Counted from the first letter of the stretch, positions 26,683 to 40,723 are shown. The stretch: 64,000 nt of DNA from Glandiceps talaboti (GCF_964340395.1 NC_135549.1:15389842-15453841); one strand, 5' to 3'. Numbers and translations: made by a program. Notes: generated by a model not told the origin, from the letters alone.

Positions 26683-26929
26683 CACCACCATTCTTGTAGC
26701 ACAGATAGGGGAACCGCCAAACATTTCCAAGGCCTATAGCAAAACCAATACAAGAAAGCAAGAAATCAAATCTCCCAGTCCAGTTTCCACGTTCTGGGAG
26801 TTCTTCATTCTGCTCTCCCTCAAGTTCCTGCTTTTCTTCCAGCGTCACTTTGGTATTATTGCTATCCAGCTGTACAACAGAGTTCTGCATTTCCATGGCA
26901 TTGCCTTCGCCGTTATTTTCGTTTTTCAT
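26683..26929 (-). CDS. SLC6 transporter coding exon 1 (N-terminus and TM1)
   Basis: The start ATG at 26927-26929 has an in-frame TAA 9 bases upstream, which fixes the start. It encodes a 50-residue Glu/Asn-rich cytosolic tail followed by [20 protein letters not shown] and then [15 protein letters not shown]. This is the unwound TM1 of SLC6, which binds Na+ and substrate. The exon ends in phase 1 at a consensus donor (GTAAGT, read on the minus strand at 26677-26682), splitting the last Gly of the NGGG signature. The Tyr after WRFPYLC is as in glycine transporters (usually Gly in GAT1). The rest of the protein looks more like the GABA/taurine/creatine group. No upstream 5' UTR exon could be defined. 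Confidence 0.95.
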
Positions 26930-27472
26930 CTTCCCTTAGTTTGCAAAACCTCAGTTAACGAAATTCAAGTACTGCTTTGATGATTTGCACCTGAGAACTG
27001 CAAACACTTGTCTTCGAATGTCAAGTGGTCAACAGTGCTTAAGGACTGTGAAATGCCTGTACTGTGTTTTCTCCACCAGTTCGGAGGTTGGTTATGTCAT
27101 TCACATAAGCTTTCAAAGCCCTAAGGACAGACTTTAAGTGCGGAATTGTGTTTGTGGCTCCTAATAAAAGAACGGGTGCTTCGACGCAGGCGTAAAGTGT
27201 CGACCAATAACATTCGAGTATGAAGTGGCGAACTAGTTGGTATTTTAGACCATCACTGCATGTGGTGTTGACATGTATTGAATTGAATGAGATACCCACA
27301 ATCCTACCATATACTAAAGTATACTAATATAAAGGCGATTTGTATATACTATAAGTGAGTGGAAGAAGGCCGGTCATGGTCACATACGAAGGTTTAAATA
27401 CATGACAAGCTGACTCTATGACACTTTCACAGTGTATTGTAGTTTTCACGCCACCAAGAAGGCGGATCGATA

Positions 27473-27531
27473 GATACATACATACATACATACATACATA
27501 CATACATACATACATACATACATACATACAT

Positions 27532-27571
<40 letters not shown>

Positions 27572-27631
27572 ACATACATACATACATACATACATACATA
27601 CATACATACATACATACATACATACATACAC
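27473..27631 (+). repeat. CATA microsatellite with central CA run
   Basis: About 160 bp of ATAC units with a CA tract near 27549-27570. The long Met-Tyr-Val-Cys frames on the minus strand come from this array. It lies about 550 bp upstream of the SLC6 start codon. Confidence 0.99.
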
Positions 27632-28894
27632 AGTGCGTTATGAACATTGCGTGACAAATCGTAGAGCCTAGACAAATTGATAAACGAACCATGTACGTAG
27701 ACAGCAATACAGGGTAAGAGTGTACATAACACAATGCCTGGTATATGGTATATTGTTATACCAATGACCTCCAAAACGTTAACGCTAACCATGTAAATGC
27801 ACGTTGTGTACTATCGCATATACATATGGTAAGTATGCATTTCATGCGTATGTACTACTACTAGTACTACGCACTGCACTGTAAAGTTCGTATATATATA
27901 CAACGGCGTTCTAGTATATAACATTTAAGTCAGTGGACTTTGCGTAAATGTTAAGACACAAAAAGATGTAACTCGTGTATTTTGGAATATCGTAAATATT
28001 TAAAAATAGCAACAGCTTTCTGACGCACATTTTATTCTATCGCAAGATTGTTGTATACCTCATATCTTTGTTTGCGATGCATCTTTCTTGTCACGATATC
28101 TTCAATACAATTCGATTAGTCAGGTTTCGAAATCAACGTCAAATGTATTTTGTAACAAGTTTTTTAGGTAATTAACCTTTTACTGATACTTATAATTTCT
28201 GGAAGCTAAATTTTGTCACTATCATTTGATGTTACAACACCAACGTGAGAAGTAGGATTACAAACAGTGTATATATATATGTTATGCGTTTTGTTATCAA
28301 TACAATGTAGACTTATTAATGAGCATATAGGAATTGAACTCCATCTAGTCCTCCTCGACTAAAAAATATTAGTTACAACAAGTTCCTTCTAAACCACAGC
28401 CTTGTCAGTCTTTCACTGCAAAGAAATTTTAATATACTATCTAAATTGGTCTTCAAAACACTTTCATGTATTAAAGTATTTCTTCTATCACTGATACGTT
28501 GACACCTAGAGACAGTGTGTTCATGACTTGCGTGAGCGGTGACATTATCGTGAAACGCACGTTTCGAGTCGAAAACCACTAGTCTGCCTGCCCTCCTTTA
28601 CTCACTTATAGGTAACCTTAGAATTGATTTGAGGCAGACCAATAGCATTTCATGGTTCAAACAAACGTAGCAGATAGCTAATATGTTTACTGATATTTGG
28701 AACAATTTTTATTGCGAATTGTACAGTAAACTATCTGCCACTTTTGGGCCTATTTACCCATGTGTTTATCGCCCTTGCTGATCGTTCGTAGGTGATTGGA
28801 CTTTCACTATAAGTCACTACCATATATATATTTATAGCCGTGTTTATACTTGGTGTATTTGTCTGTCTTCATTTTATGTTTGGGCATAAACAAA

Positions 28895-29352
<458 letters not shown>

Positions 29353-30862
29353 CCTAGGTTGTATTAGTATCATTAGGGCTACTTGTCTGAAGGAGTGTAA
29401 TAATGATAAAAGTAAAAAATAAATAGCCGATAATTTCAATGTACAAAGTAAAAGTACAAAACAAGTCATGAGTGGAAGTATAACTGCTGGTGACATCAAT
29501 CGGGATATGTTCAAAAAGAGTAATAGACACTGGAGATAACTTCCAAACACTTACAACCAGTAATGTGGGAAAAACCGACGGGTGAACGTGAAAAGACCGA
29601 AACGAAACAATTGTGTAGAAATATGTCACGGTGAAAAGACATGAATGGGTTTCACTGAGTTCTGTTGGTAACTAGATTATGTTTTAACCACTCAGGGACT
29701 GTGAATGTCTTTGCAATTACCAGTTTAATTAGCAGGGCTGGCACTGTTTGTTTCAAGCAAACCAGCCACGGCACTCATCAAGCTCGTCTTGCAGCAAGAC
29801 TTCGGAAAGCGTGCTTCAGAAGGTTACCGTTCAAATCCGGACAGAGGCGCACCTTTCGGCTGTGGTCGGCGAGCTTCCGAAGCGGAAACGACGAAAACTA
29901 AATTTTTGTAATATAGTTATGATGTAGTACTTTTGGTGGATATTGTGAACCTATAGTGGTGGATGGAGATAAACTATAGTATAAAACCCATATTTAGAGA
30001 TAGATGATACGGTGGCCGGGATTTGTTACAGTCTGTTTACATATGTAATTACTCTACGGTAGGATGATTCATACCGTGGCAAAGTGTAAATATTTTGTAC
30101 ATTCAGAATTCAAAACCATGGTCATAAATCTGATACTTTGAAAAAAACTTGATTTTTTTTCCAATTAAAAACACATAACTTCTGCTTCTACAAGAATTTA
30201 CGACTGACAAGTTTTTATGAAAGCATGGTAATTTGCGAAAGAATTTATAAATGAAAAAATATTAACGAAAGAATGTATAGTTTGAATTAGGCCGTAGCTG
30301 GCGCTGATACATAGTGAACATAACCCGAGTAGAACATTTGATCACGAGGATTGGCAAGATCAGTTGGTTCAATTTAGGACAAAAACCCAAATTCTCTTAT
30401 TTCACTTTAAGGGGATCTGTTAGAAATATAAATATTTCTAAAAATGCCGTCAAATTGAGAACCGAAAGAATTTCGCCAGATGCATGACTCACAATAAAAT
30501 ATAGTGAAGTGTTAATAAAAGAGTTATTTTTCCTCAATACATACTGGCTTTGTATTCATAGCACTACATACTGTACTACTACACAGATTTGAACTTGAAA
30601 TTGATTTGCAGTCTGAAACAATGTTCAATTTTGGCCAATTCAATTAGAAGGGGATGTGGAGTGAGGCCTAAGTATAATAATTTACTCTCTTTTTTATCCT
30701 ATATTGAACTATTATATTGATCTCGCCCATTATATACTCTTTTTGATCACTCACTATGTAAGAGAGCGTCCTCTACGAATCGTTCAGTCAACTTGGAAAT
30801 CTCATAGAATTTTTTTTTATGTATTAGAAATATTTTCTCTTTTAATGTTTACTTTTTGGAAC

Positions 30863-30903
30863 CTCAGACCACTATAGAGTATAGTGTTAGAGTATAGTCT
30901 GAG
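30863..30903. repeat. Short palindromic motif CTCAGACCACTATA
   Basis: CTCAGACCACTATA is followed 16 bases later by TATAGTCTGAG, its inverse lacking three bases. Related palindromes occur at 47934-47963 and 50565-50592. Confidence 0.6.
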
Positions 30904-31117
30904 TTGTAACTGAACGGGAAGCATTTGAAAAAAAAAAACATCTCCGAAGCTCTAATAAACTGAAGATGAAAGTTCGATCTCCGAACACATCCGCCGAACA
31001 CCTACATGTACCTTCATTTACAATTGCTTGTGAGATGATGGGTATCGATAAAGACGTAAATATAATTACAAGATGTTATCGGTTAATAGTAATCTCATAA
31101 ACAGCAACAAAATATCC

Positions 31118-31167
31118 AATACAAAAACAACAACAACAACAGCAACAACAACAAAAACAACAACAAG

Positions 31168-31210
<43 letters not shown>

Positions 31211-31212
31211 TC
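31118..31212 (+). repeat. CAA trinucleotide repeat
   Basis: About 90 bp of ACA/CAA units with a CATCAA tail. It creates a Val-rich frame on the minus strand, not a gene. Confidence 0.97.
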
Positions 31213-31917
31213 AACGTGACTATTAAACCGAGAAATATCATTTGAGACCGTCCTCAAATCATCATGGTACTCAGTCACGTTTGTGGCATGTTTACTCACG
31301 AGTGTAGCGCCCTCATCGAGGGGTTCGGGATACACGACCACCTTATCCTAAACAAAATACAACTAGTACTTTTTTTTTTTACATCCGATTACTTTTTTAA
31401 TGCTCACTCAATTACTGCAAACAATACCAGAAATTTGACCTTCAGTTTGAACATGATGGTGGCTTCCCACCAACTCCAAACTAGTGTCTATTTAATAAAT
31501 GTAGTACTAGTACTAAATATCCATGAACGTTTGGAATCGGTAAACATTTTACCCTAAGTCGATACTACTCTATGTACATTTTGTATTTGAAATAGACTAG
31601 CCAACCTTTTAATCAAATATCAATATGTGAGTAGATATGAATTGTATTGTGTTTATAACATGTACATCAATGGATCATCAGTCTGTTATTGAACCTAATC
31701 AAAATGTAATAATCAAACTGTTGCATAATAGATTGTATTAAACTACTAAATAAATGTGCACTGTATTTCAAGTCTATCACAGGGGATCTCGTTTTTTTGG
31801 TGTTTTTACTACAAATAAATAAACATGTCAAACTTACAAACTTACATAGTACATGATCAACTCGGCATACCAACTCTATCAAATATCAACGTGCGTCTGT
31901 TGATTACATTCCTCATT

Positions 31918-32071
31918 TGTACAAATAGTCACTCCGTTATTACAACCCCCCCCCCCCCCCGCTCTTTCCCCAGTTGGCTAAAATATTCTATGAAAACATG
32001 TGCACACCAGACACTTTGTTACAAATCTCGTAAATTCTGTAAGGTTTGTAACGGAGTGACTATTTGTACAT
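31918..32071. repeat. Inverted repeat of about 25 bp with 100-bp loop
   Basis: TGTACAAATAGTCACTCCGT at 31918 and ACGGAGTGACTATTTGTACA ending at 32071 are exact inverses. A short poly-C tract lies in the loop at about 31947-31960. No coding content is visible. Confidence 0.85.
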
Positions 32072-32607
32072 TGTGTAATAATGATATTTCAATCAGTATT
32101 AGTAGAATTTGTATGTCACACCAGTATTAGGCCAAACAATATATATATCTGGTTCTGGTCAGCGCGCGCTTGCCCTGAATACCCTCGCGTCGATCTTTTT
32201 TTCGATAATTTTTGCTTTCCCGTTCCTTATTTATTCCTGATATCAGGAGAACAAGCAGCTGAAATCTACCCTACATGCCAAGACTGCTTAAATACAAAAC
32301 CTAAACTGCTTCGAAGAAAAGGGAAGTTTTTCAAGAGATAAATATGATAGAACAGAGTATGTAAAGTGTCAAAAAATGTGTATTTACTAATTTGCAAAAA
32401 GAAAAAATTAGGAAAAAAAAATTCGCGTCGTTGCACCACTTTAGAAAGTTTACCCTGACCTTTACCAGATATTTGTTTTGGCCTTAGTAGAATTTGTATT
32501 TCACTTTGTTCATCAAAGTTTATTTATTGATTTATTTGATTTATTTATTTTTAATGAGGGCAAAAATAGTTGACGAAACAACTAATCGAGTTTTGTCCTC
32601 AGAGAAA

Positions 32608-32655
32608 AAAACAACAACAACAACAAAGCAAAACAAAACAAAACAAAACAAAAAC
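32608..32655 (+). repeat. ACA/ACAAA short tandem repeat
   Basis: ACAAC units are followed by five ACAAA-type units. Confidence 0.9.
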
Positions 32656-33239
32656 ATACATATCACACAAATCCGGAGAAGTATTTAACTAAATTCGGAA
32701 ACAATGACAAATCTTAAAAGAAAGAACAATTTACGTTATGTATCGTCAATATATGTTTGTTTGTGAGCCGTGCAGTGGTGTGTATTTCTTCGTTGTCGAC
32801 GGTGTCTTATTTGTTGCAAGCAAAAAAAAGCACCAGCTTTATAAGCGCGGGTCCCCTGTAGTCTACTAAATAAAAAAAATCTAACCAAACTTGTGCAAAA
32901 TAAATAAACATTTTAATCTGATACAAAGAATAAGATAAAAGATTTAGCTATTTAACTGATTTGGGTTTTAAAGGGAACTTATCAATCATTCTTACCAAAC
33001 CAAACCAAAATATTTTAGATAAAAAATTAGCAGCCCTCACTTCGCAATGAACTCAAGAATTTTCGTAGCCCACCCCTCCCTGCCTGCCGAACGCTACTCG
33101 CATATTATAATACATACGAGTGTACAGCCCCCTGTGTGTACACTACAGGTGTAAACCTGTACAGTACACCTGTACTACTGAGTAACAAGTGACGTCAGAG
33201 TTCATAAGAGAGCTCTATAGAAACGTTAACACATATACG

Positions 33240-33420
33240 TAGGGTACACAAGGAGAAATCTCATATTTAGCCCTAGCATATACTTGGAGGGATACTTAGC
33301 CAGGAGCAATGCGATGTAAACCTTATTGAAAATAAGAAAATGTAGGAGTCCATTTAGAGGCATAACATATCAAACCATACACATAATTGTTAAAGCCATG
33401 ATACTTGAACATGTTCGCCA
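33240..33420 (+). repeat. Dispersed repeat, copy A (GATACTTAGCCAG)
   Basis: Blocks AATCTCATATTTAGC, GGATACTTAGCCAG and ATATCAAACCATACACATA recur in the same order at 43965-44185. The two copies are diverged and carry different indels. Confidence 0.6.
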
Positions 33421-36400
33421 ATACCTCAATTAAATAATTTCTTCTCTGGATCTCAGTAAATATTATTTAGCTGTTACCCTCGTTTTAATGTACATATATA
33501 CTAACAGAAAGAGACAAGCACATATTCTCATCGTTAACACCTGCCTCATACATAAATAAATAAAGATAGGTAACTTAAGTGTGTACTATACTATTGCGGT
33601 GACACCAGTATTCGTTTGCAAATGTATGCGGTAAACGAGTGCTCGCGAGACTTAGTTTCAATTTGGTTCAAAGAATCGCAAGTCAAGAGCAAAAGATAGC
33701 AACCCCTACCCCCCCCCCCCTCAGGCCAACATAATCTTCAAGCCCTTCCCATCCCCAAATATTGTAGTGTTTCCCTCATTTTCTTCCCAGCCACGTTGCT
33801 AAAAATTATGTTAATTACGCCCACTAAATAGCTAGAACCCCCTTCCTTTACATACCTCTAGACTTGTTACGGTTTTTTTCTTTTGCAAAAAACATGACAG
33901 CCTCATATAAAATATCATCCATCTTTAATAATATTTTCGTTTAATCGAGTATACCGTATATACCCACGGTGCAAATGACTGTACTATCACCTTGTGTCTC
34001 TGTCAAATTTCTGTTATTTAACCGCCATTTTTGTGGTGTATTTTTCATCATACGATTGACGCTTCTTCACCGCCGGTTTATTAATTAGTACCTGTGGGTC
34101 CAATATCTCACCAAGGCATCATTACCAATCTCAAATATCATATCAAAAGAGAGGGCTACTATGATACGTATCAATTAATATAGTGCTTATGAGTTTGACT
34201 TTGTCCCATACTTTTAGTACGAGTGTACGGTTATGTATTTTGACCGGCTTCGTAACCTCTGGTGTCCGCGCGCGGTGAGACGGTGGTTTGACCGGCTACA
34301 TAGCTCTGCCTTGTTGTGCAGCGCAGTTGTAACTTTGTACATGTCCATTGAAGAGTTTCGAGCGATGTGCACAGTCATGTTATAATTGTTTTATGGTTGC
34401 CATTGCAGTGTAGTTAATAACAAGTCCATAAACTCTGGAGTCAGCTTTTTAAACATATTAATTTGTTGAAACATTCACAAATTTTTAACGAATCAAACAA
34501 GATAAAAACCGTTGAGTGAGACCATCAACGTAACTATCATGATCATGACTTTTGTACCGTTTGATTGCATGCTAAGAATATTTCACTTCCCTCACACCTG
34601 TACCTCAAACCAACGAATTTCTTGCTTTTTTCTCGGACTCCTGAATTCGTTAAATCTCGATTTTTTTTACTAAAACTTAAATTTATTTCACTAAAAACTC
34701 CATTCTGTGCCATTTATCTTAGTATATACAATGCATTTTCTAAAGTAACACTCGATTTGATAACATTTTTGGTAAAAGGGAACACGGGACTGGTCTGTTT
34801 CTGGAACGGTTTGTCAGCAGATGATATGCAGTCTTTGTCGAGTGTAGAGACATTGTAATCTGTACAAACTGTACATCGTTTACATGATTTATAAGGGCTC
34901 ACAGCAATTTATTCTTATGTTTGTTATAACCCTTATCAAACCGAATGCAGCTTAATTTGGCGAGGGTGGTGATTTCTCACTTGAAAGAAGGCAATGCTAC
35001 GTATATGAAGGAGACACCTGAATGTTTACATTTTCAGGCAACATCTCGGTAAAGTTTAAGTTGAACGTCTACAAATTAGGAGATCTACAAATTAGGAGAT
35101 GGAATGGAAATCGCGAGGTACAATTCAGAAGTCTTTTGTATGTAGTGTGTTTGTTCATTAAGTTTATGCAGAGAATTTTGAACGGGTTAGCTAGCAGTAA
35201 AATGGGTGACTAACAAGGCTGGGAAAGCCTGAGACAACCTGAAATGTGCCTAAATCCGAATCGCAGAGTGCTCCTCACATTTATGGCTGACAGATTTCAT
35301 GACAATTTTATGAAAGATATCCAGAAGTATAAATCATGTCGAACTAGATGTTACTGACGTTGTATACTAAGTATATAGATAACGTCATCGTTATGATAGT
35401 GTGATTCGAATGACAATTCAGCATTTAAAAAGTCGAAGATTGTGATTGTACGCACGTGAGAACAAAGTAAGCATTTCCGTAAATACTCAAGTGAAGACAC
35501 TACCTTATTCTTCACTACGGTAGCTGTGGCCTAAATAACGGATACAGCGTAGAGATTATTCTGGCCCAGATACTGTGAAATGACAGTCTCCTGAACGACA
35601 GACCCCGCATTAACGAATGCAACGAACTATACTCAGTTGCAACTTTAAAATGAGTAATGTCGCACTAAATTAAACCTGGCTTCCCTGCCACATACGTCAA
35701 ATAAACTACTCGTCAGTCTTTCATTATAACCATAAAACTGTCATTCGCTAGAATCGTACAAATTCCCAGAGTTTACGTTCTTGGTGTAGCTGCAAATTGT
35801 TTTAAGTATAGAAACTTGAAAGAACTAGAGAATTTCCTAACACTTTTTATAATTGTATCATATAATGTAAAGTAAATAACAAGAAAGCTCGGCTGGCTAA
35901 TCAAGTGGTTCACCGCAGCTCAGCAGGGCACCGAGCTCAAGCAATGTACAGAATGTGGTTACAGTGCTTTATATGTATTGTGTACATTCTATCTGCTGTT
36001 ACAAGTCAATATTTTTTTCTTCTGAAAACGATTATTTAGTAATATCATATTCCTCTGCTTCATCACTGATGACTGCGAACACAAATGTTGAAATGGTCTA
36101 GAAAGAAAAAAACTGTATACTTGTAATGTTGTCTTACGGTGTGTGAAATAGACTTATACATTGTTGCAAAATGTGGTCCAAATGATTTTTTGGGGAGGTA
36201 GGTCATAACATCTATTGAAACCTGACTATAATAATGAGTTCACCTGTAATAGGATATTGACTCAAGTTATTACATGTACTAAGATCTGTAGTAAACGCGT
36301 CGGTGGAAGGGGGGAGTCAAGGATATTGATGTATGATCTCATCAAGGTGGCGAAAACTATGATTCAGTGGTGGTTTTTGTCTTCCTTTTTGAAAACAAAG

Positions 36401-37881
36401 ACTGCAGCAGTCATGTGTATCATATAGGGTAACTCTGAAACTTGATGTAAAAAATCAGACAATATACAAACAGCAATTTCGTGTAACTGAAAACGACCAG
36501 AATTAAAACTCTGACTTGGATGATATGTTGAGGCAGCATCAAACAATTCTCCTAACATAGTGTAATTAGAAAACCCTGCTGCAGAGTACATGCACAATAA
36601 CGGTTTTAGTTAAGTACATCGAATCTGAACTATCATGACATAACACTTTAATTTATTTAGTGGTAGTATTTAATTCAAAAGCCTTGTTGATACAGGACAG
36701 CAATGTTATTCCTAACTACCTTTGTAGTCTGCGACTTACATGATGTACATTTCGGATAAAAAAGATTACATTTTAAAATAATCTAAAGCATGTCTAGAGC
36801 TACAGTCTGGAAGGACAAATTAAAGACAGCCAGGTACATTATTAAACAGAGCACTGTGTTTCTTACTTGAGTTATACGATGGAAATATTCATTTGTACTT
36901 CATACTTCCATATGGCATACTCAGTAATTTTTTCCGCTACAAGTTTTGTTTCTCCTGTAAGACTTATCCTTTTACTTGAATCATGGAAATAATAAGATAT
37001 TGCTATGTGTATCAAAACAATGTGGTGTCATCCGGGGAAAAAATCAATTCGTCATTTTTCGAGTCTGACTCATATCCCTGGTTCTGAATGAATGAGTGTG
37101 GTTGTTTTTAACCTGTTATAAGTACGGCGTGGGCTTGAAATCCATCACGCCATATGAACTAAATTGCTGTATTGTACTTGAAGTACATTAATTTATGTAA
37201 CTTGAACATGTGCATTGTTCGTCTACATGCATACTAGAGGTGTTTTGGTACTTTGGTGAAACTTGTATGTCTGGCTTTAAACAAATACGTAAACTATATC
37301 ACGACATTTTGATGTCAGCTTTCTTAAATATTTAAACGTTGTTACCTTGTGATATTCGTTTGATGGTCTAAGAAACATATTCAACTTGATAGATAATAGT
37401 CTAGATCAAATTAAAACTGGCATAAACTGAGGTAAATACATAAACTGAGCAAGAAGGCTCGTATAAAGGTCTGTCAATGTTTTGCATTGTTGTCCATTTT
37501 ACTTCCGAATCGGAAGCGCATCTGCAAGAGTGAATAGATGTGATGCAGAGCGGCTCAAAATTATAGAGGAAAATAACCATGTCTAAATAAAAGTAAGTTC
37601 TTTTACTCTTATACATATTGTTGAGAATGTCTTCAAAATGTATTCAAATGGAATATTTAAAAACAAGTTGTTCTTCACATACATACTGGTGGGATGTCGC
37701 CTGGAAATGTACTGTAAGTTTGAAATTGAATGTCATAGATGTCTTTGTAATTGTCTGTTATTAAACTATAAAAAAAAATGTTAAGAAAAGACACCTGTTG
37801 CGTCCCTATGCTGGAGCAACTGTGCGTGCGTCTTTTGGAGCAGGCTAAGGCAGCACTATAATACTTATATCAGTTTATACT

Positions 37882-39042
37882 TTACGCTTCAGGCGTCCTT
37901 CCATGAAGAACCCAATGTTCGTGGATTTGCTGTCGACCGCCGGCACCAATATTGGCCATGGTTTGTTGACCACCTAACACATTTGGGATATATGTAGGTA
38001 TGGGAAGGGGTCTCCTGAACGCTGAGTCTACAAGTTTATCGCTAGCTATAGGTAGCTGGGTTGGTTGTTCTCTTGACGATATATATCTGTTGTGAAGTAA
38101 AGTCGCTGAAGTCTGGTAGTCTGGCGGATAAATCGCATACGGAAGATACGGTGACACCTGGTTGGCAAAGTCAGCAGCATAGGGGGAATGCATTGGAGGC
38201 CGCACATCGTTTATCATCAGCATTGGGGCATACATGTAACTAAGATCAAGTTCTTTCTTTCTACCACGACGTCGTGATCGTCGTCTTTGGCGGAAATCTC
38301 CACGTGCAAAGTCACGAAGGTAGATAGGATGAATTGCCCAGTAGTTACCCTTGCCGTCTTCGCAACGTCCCGCTTTAACGAAGCATTCATTTAATGACAA
38401 GTTGTGTCGAACACTATTACGCCAGCCGGTACCACATTGTTTGTAGTATGGAAAACTGTCAACAATGAACTTGTAGATGGATCCCAAACTAAGTCGTCCA
38501 GTCGGTGAACTCAGTATGGCTTTAGCAATCATTGCTATATACGATAATGCAGGTTTAGCTTTACATTGGCAGCCCTCGGAACAAACGTGTTCGGCACCGC
38601 CACTGTGACTTTCTGATTTCTTGTCTTGGTTTGTTGGTGGGTTTTCACGATCATTTTCAGCCTTTTCTGTCTCCTTCCCATGCAGGGTAATCACGTCAGG
38701 TTGGATTTTTTCTTCTTTCGTTGATGTCCCCTCATTGAGGTTGAGGTTTTTCTTCAAGTCCCCGACTTCATCGAAGGCTGCTGTACTGGGATATGCGGAG
38801 AAAGCGGCTTCGTGTAAAGCTTGTGCGGCTGCACGACGATCATTGGTCATCATATCACAGACCGTACACCGTGTGTGCTGCTGCTGCTGCTGCCATCGTT
38901 GTTGGTAATCATGATGGTACATAATGTTACCGATAACATGGTGGCCTTGATCAATAAATCTTCGCCTTTCCGAATGTAATCTCATATCTGTATTATGACA
39001 AAGCTCCGGTAAATTACGAACATGTTTCGCTGGTACTGCCAT
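37882..39042 (-). CDS. foxQ2: Forkhead transcription factor, FoxQ2-type
   Basis: An intronless ORF of 386 residues. The ATG at 39040-39042 lies in an ideal context (CCACCATGG) with an in-frame TGA 21 bases upstream. The DNA-binding forkhead domain spans about residues 161-262: KPALSYIAMIAKAILSS (helix 1), SLGSIYKFIVDSFPYYKQ (helix 2), then the recognition helix GWRNSVRHNLSLNECFVKAG. The wing then reads RCEDGKGNYWAIHP and ends in a basic run FRQRRRSRRRGRKK that can serve as a nuclear localisation signal. The RCEDGKGNYW wing and the following LRDFARGDFRQRRR are what I associate with FoxQ2, which patterns the anterior/apical region of many animal embryos. A short Gln run (48-55) and a His/Cys-rich segment (about 56-63) precede the domain. 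The tail is Tyr/Pro-rich. I see no clear EH1 Groucho-binding motif. The subfamily call rests on memory of the domain and is less certain than the forkhead call. Confidence 0.9.
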   Translation of the reverse strand: MAVPAKHVRNLPELCHNTDMRLHSERRRFIDQGHHVIGNIMYHHDYQQRWQQQQQHTRCTVCDMMTNDRRAAAQALHEAAFSAYPSTAAFDEVGDLKKNLNLNEGTSTKEEKIQPDVITLHGKETEKAENDRENPPTNQDKKSESHSGGAEHVCSEGCQCKAKPALSYIAMIAKAILSSPTGRLSLGSIYKFIVDSFPYYKQCGTGWRNSVRHNLSLNECFVKAGRCEDGKGNYWAIHPIYLRDFARGDFRQRRRSRRRGRKKELDLSYMYAPMLMINDVRPPMHSPYAADFANQVSPYLPYAIYPPDYQTSATLLHNRYISSREQPTQLPIASDKLVDSAFRRPLPIPTYIPNVLGGQQTMANIGAGGRQQIHEHWVLHGRTPEA

Positions 39043-39300
39043 GGTGGTGGTGGTCTTGTAATATCAGACGTACCAGTAAAGTTTTCCGGTTCTCTAGTGT
39101 TGCTTTAGAGTTTGATGTTTCTACCTGGTGACTTATCAGTCTGTTGGTTTGAGGAGTTTATCAGCCACACGGCCGTGATCAGCAACTCTTGTATACAACA
39201 CTCAACAACAAGGATCGCATTATCTAAAACACTTACAGTACTGGCTCTGCATTCGCTAAATGAGTTTATCTTAGACCAATAAGAGAATGTTTCGGGCCTG
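39043..39300 (-). promoter_or_regulatory. Likely 5' UTR and proximal promoter of the forkhead gene
   Basis: Immediately upstream of the start codon. It contains a CCACCACCACC leader, and an inverse CCAAT motif with a GATA-type motif near 39268-39285. No TATA element is obvious and no transcription start can be fixed, so this is placement by position only. Confidence 0.3.
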
Positions 39301-40531
39301 ACGGTAGTAACAAATTAGGCCTTAAGTGATTAGTTTTTGTTTGGCAAAGATAAACTACGTGAAATGTTACTGATAACTCTAAAAATACAGCAAAACCTCA
39401 TCAAGCATTCCTCGTCAGCCTAGCTGCCCTATAACCTACGAACTAGAATTGATCCTTGAATCAATAGTGGGTGTATTTTGTCATGAAAGAATGGCAGCCA
39501 TCACTTGTGTCTTTTATTCGCAGGCGTTCATGTTTTCACTTCGAAGGACAATATGTTTTTGCAGTCAAATTTAATGAACAATTGGAAAAAACTTTTAAAT
39601 AATGAAATAGATATCAAATGAAATAAAGTAGATAAAACAGAAAAAAATGAAAGCAGATTATACTTGGAGTGGAATGAAATAAGCGAACACAGTCAGATGA
39701 AAACCTTCAAATTTTTGTTCAATGACATTGTATTGAAGATCAATTTGACTCAATTTAGAAAGGTTTTTTTTTTTGCCAATAATAATCTTCGGGACTTTGT
39801 TACAGGAAAATGTTATTGATACAAGTACATGATTTTTCACATCTTTCTTTTGTATTCTTGCATTCCCTACCAACTGATATTTGAACTAAACAACTAGCGT
39901 AGATTACTGAACATCGATAACAATGATATCCTCAATACAAGTGACTGTGTATAGAATCGTCTTCATTAACGTTACGTTGTTGTTCATTGTTTCTGCCAAG
40001 ATACGACTAATCCAGTGTACCACAGACAGTACCACTGTGGCTGTACTTGTGTACCTGGTAACACATACAGACAAGTGTACGTTTTAACTGTAGCCAGGCA
40101 GTCTAGTCACCCTGACGACCAGTACACATAGTTTTGTCATTTAGAAGACAAAAATGCACATACTCGAATTTATGGCATTTTTCAAGCTCTCCTACAACGA
40201 GGATTTGTGAAGCTCGTTGAGAGTACAATACAGCAACATGCATAGTATTATTAAGAGTGCTTCCAGTCACAAATTGCTGTCCAAAAGGACATATCGAAAA
40301 CAATATTATTCTAACAGAGATAATCAACTCAAGTTCGCCGGATAAATATAGTAACAGTCAAGGCAAGGTTTCGTGGTCGGATATGTACACCTGGCTACGC
40401 GCATTGGCTAGGATTTTAGCCTTTAGGCGGCGAATCCAAAATTCCAAAATCCAAAAAGTAGGCAGCCCACTACTCTCTACCGGCATGTATATTGAATAGT
40501 AGTGGTATATAATGTTGCTGTCATTAAATAT

Positions 40532-40627
40532 CACAGACACAGACACAGACACAGACACAGACACAGACACAGACACAGACACACACAGACACACACACAG
40601 ACACACACAGAGACACACACAGACACA

Positions 40628-40668
<41 letters not shown>
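40532..40668 (+). repeat. CACAGA hexamer and AC microsatellite
   Basis: Eight or so ACAGAC-type units run into CACA tracts with CAGA interruptions and end in a pure AC run. Confidence 0.98.
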
Positions 40669-40669
<1 letters not shown>

Positions 40670-40723
40670 GTATAGTAAGACTAAGTTGTTGGACTAGTGG
40701 GTTACATAAGGCCTAATAAAAAA

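Noticed and set aside
26615-26980. A plus-strand frame of 121 codons
   Set aside because: Antisense shadow of SLC6 exon 1, which has clear family motifs on the minus strand.
29665-29901. A 78-codon plus-strand frame in a locally GC-richer patch with a B-box-like GTTCAAATCC
   Set aside because: No matching A box at the right distance and no tRNA fold, so neither a tRNA nor a SINE could be supported. No protein family recognised.
38621-38908. A plus-strand frame opposite the forkhead gene
   Set aside because: Shadow of the real gene; Cys run from the Gln codons on the other strand.
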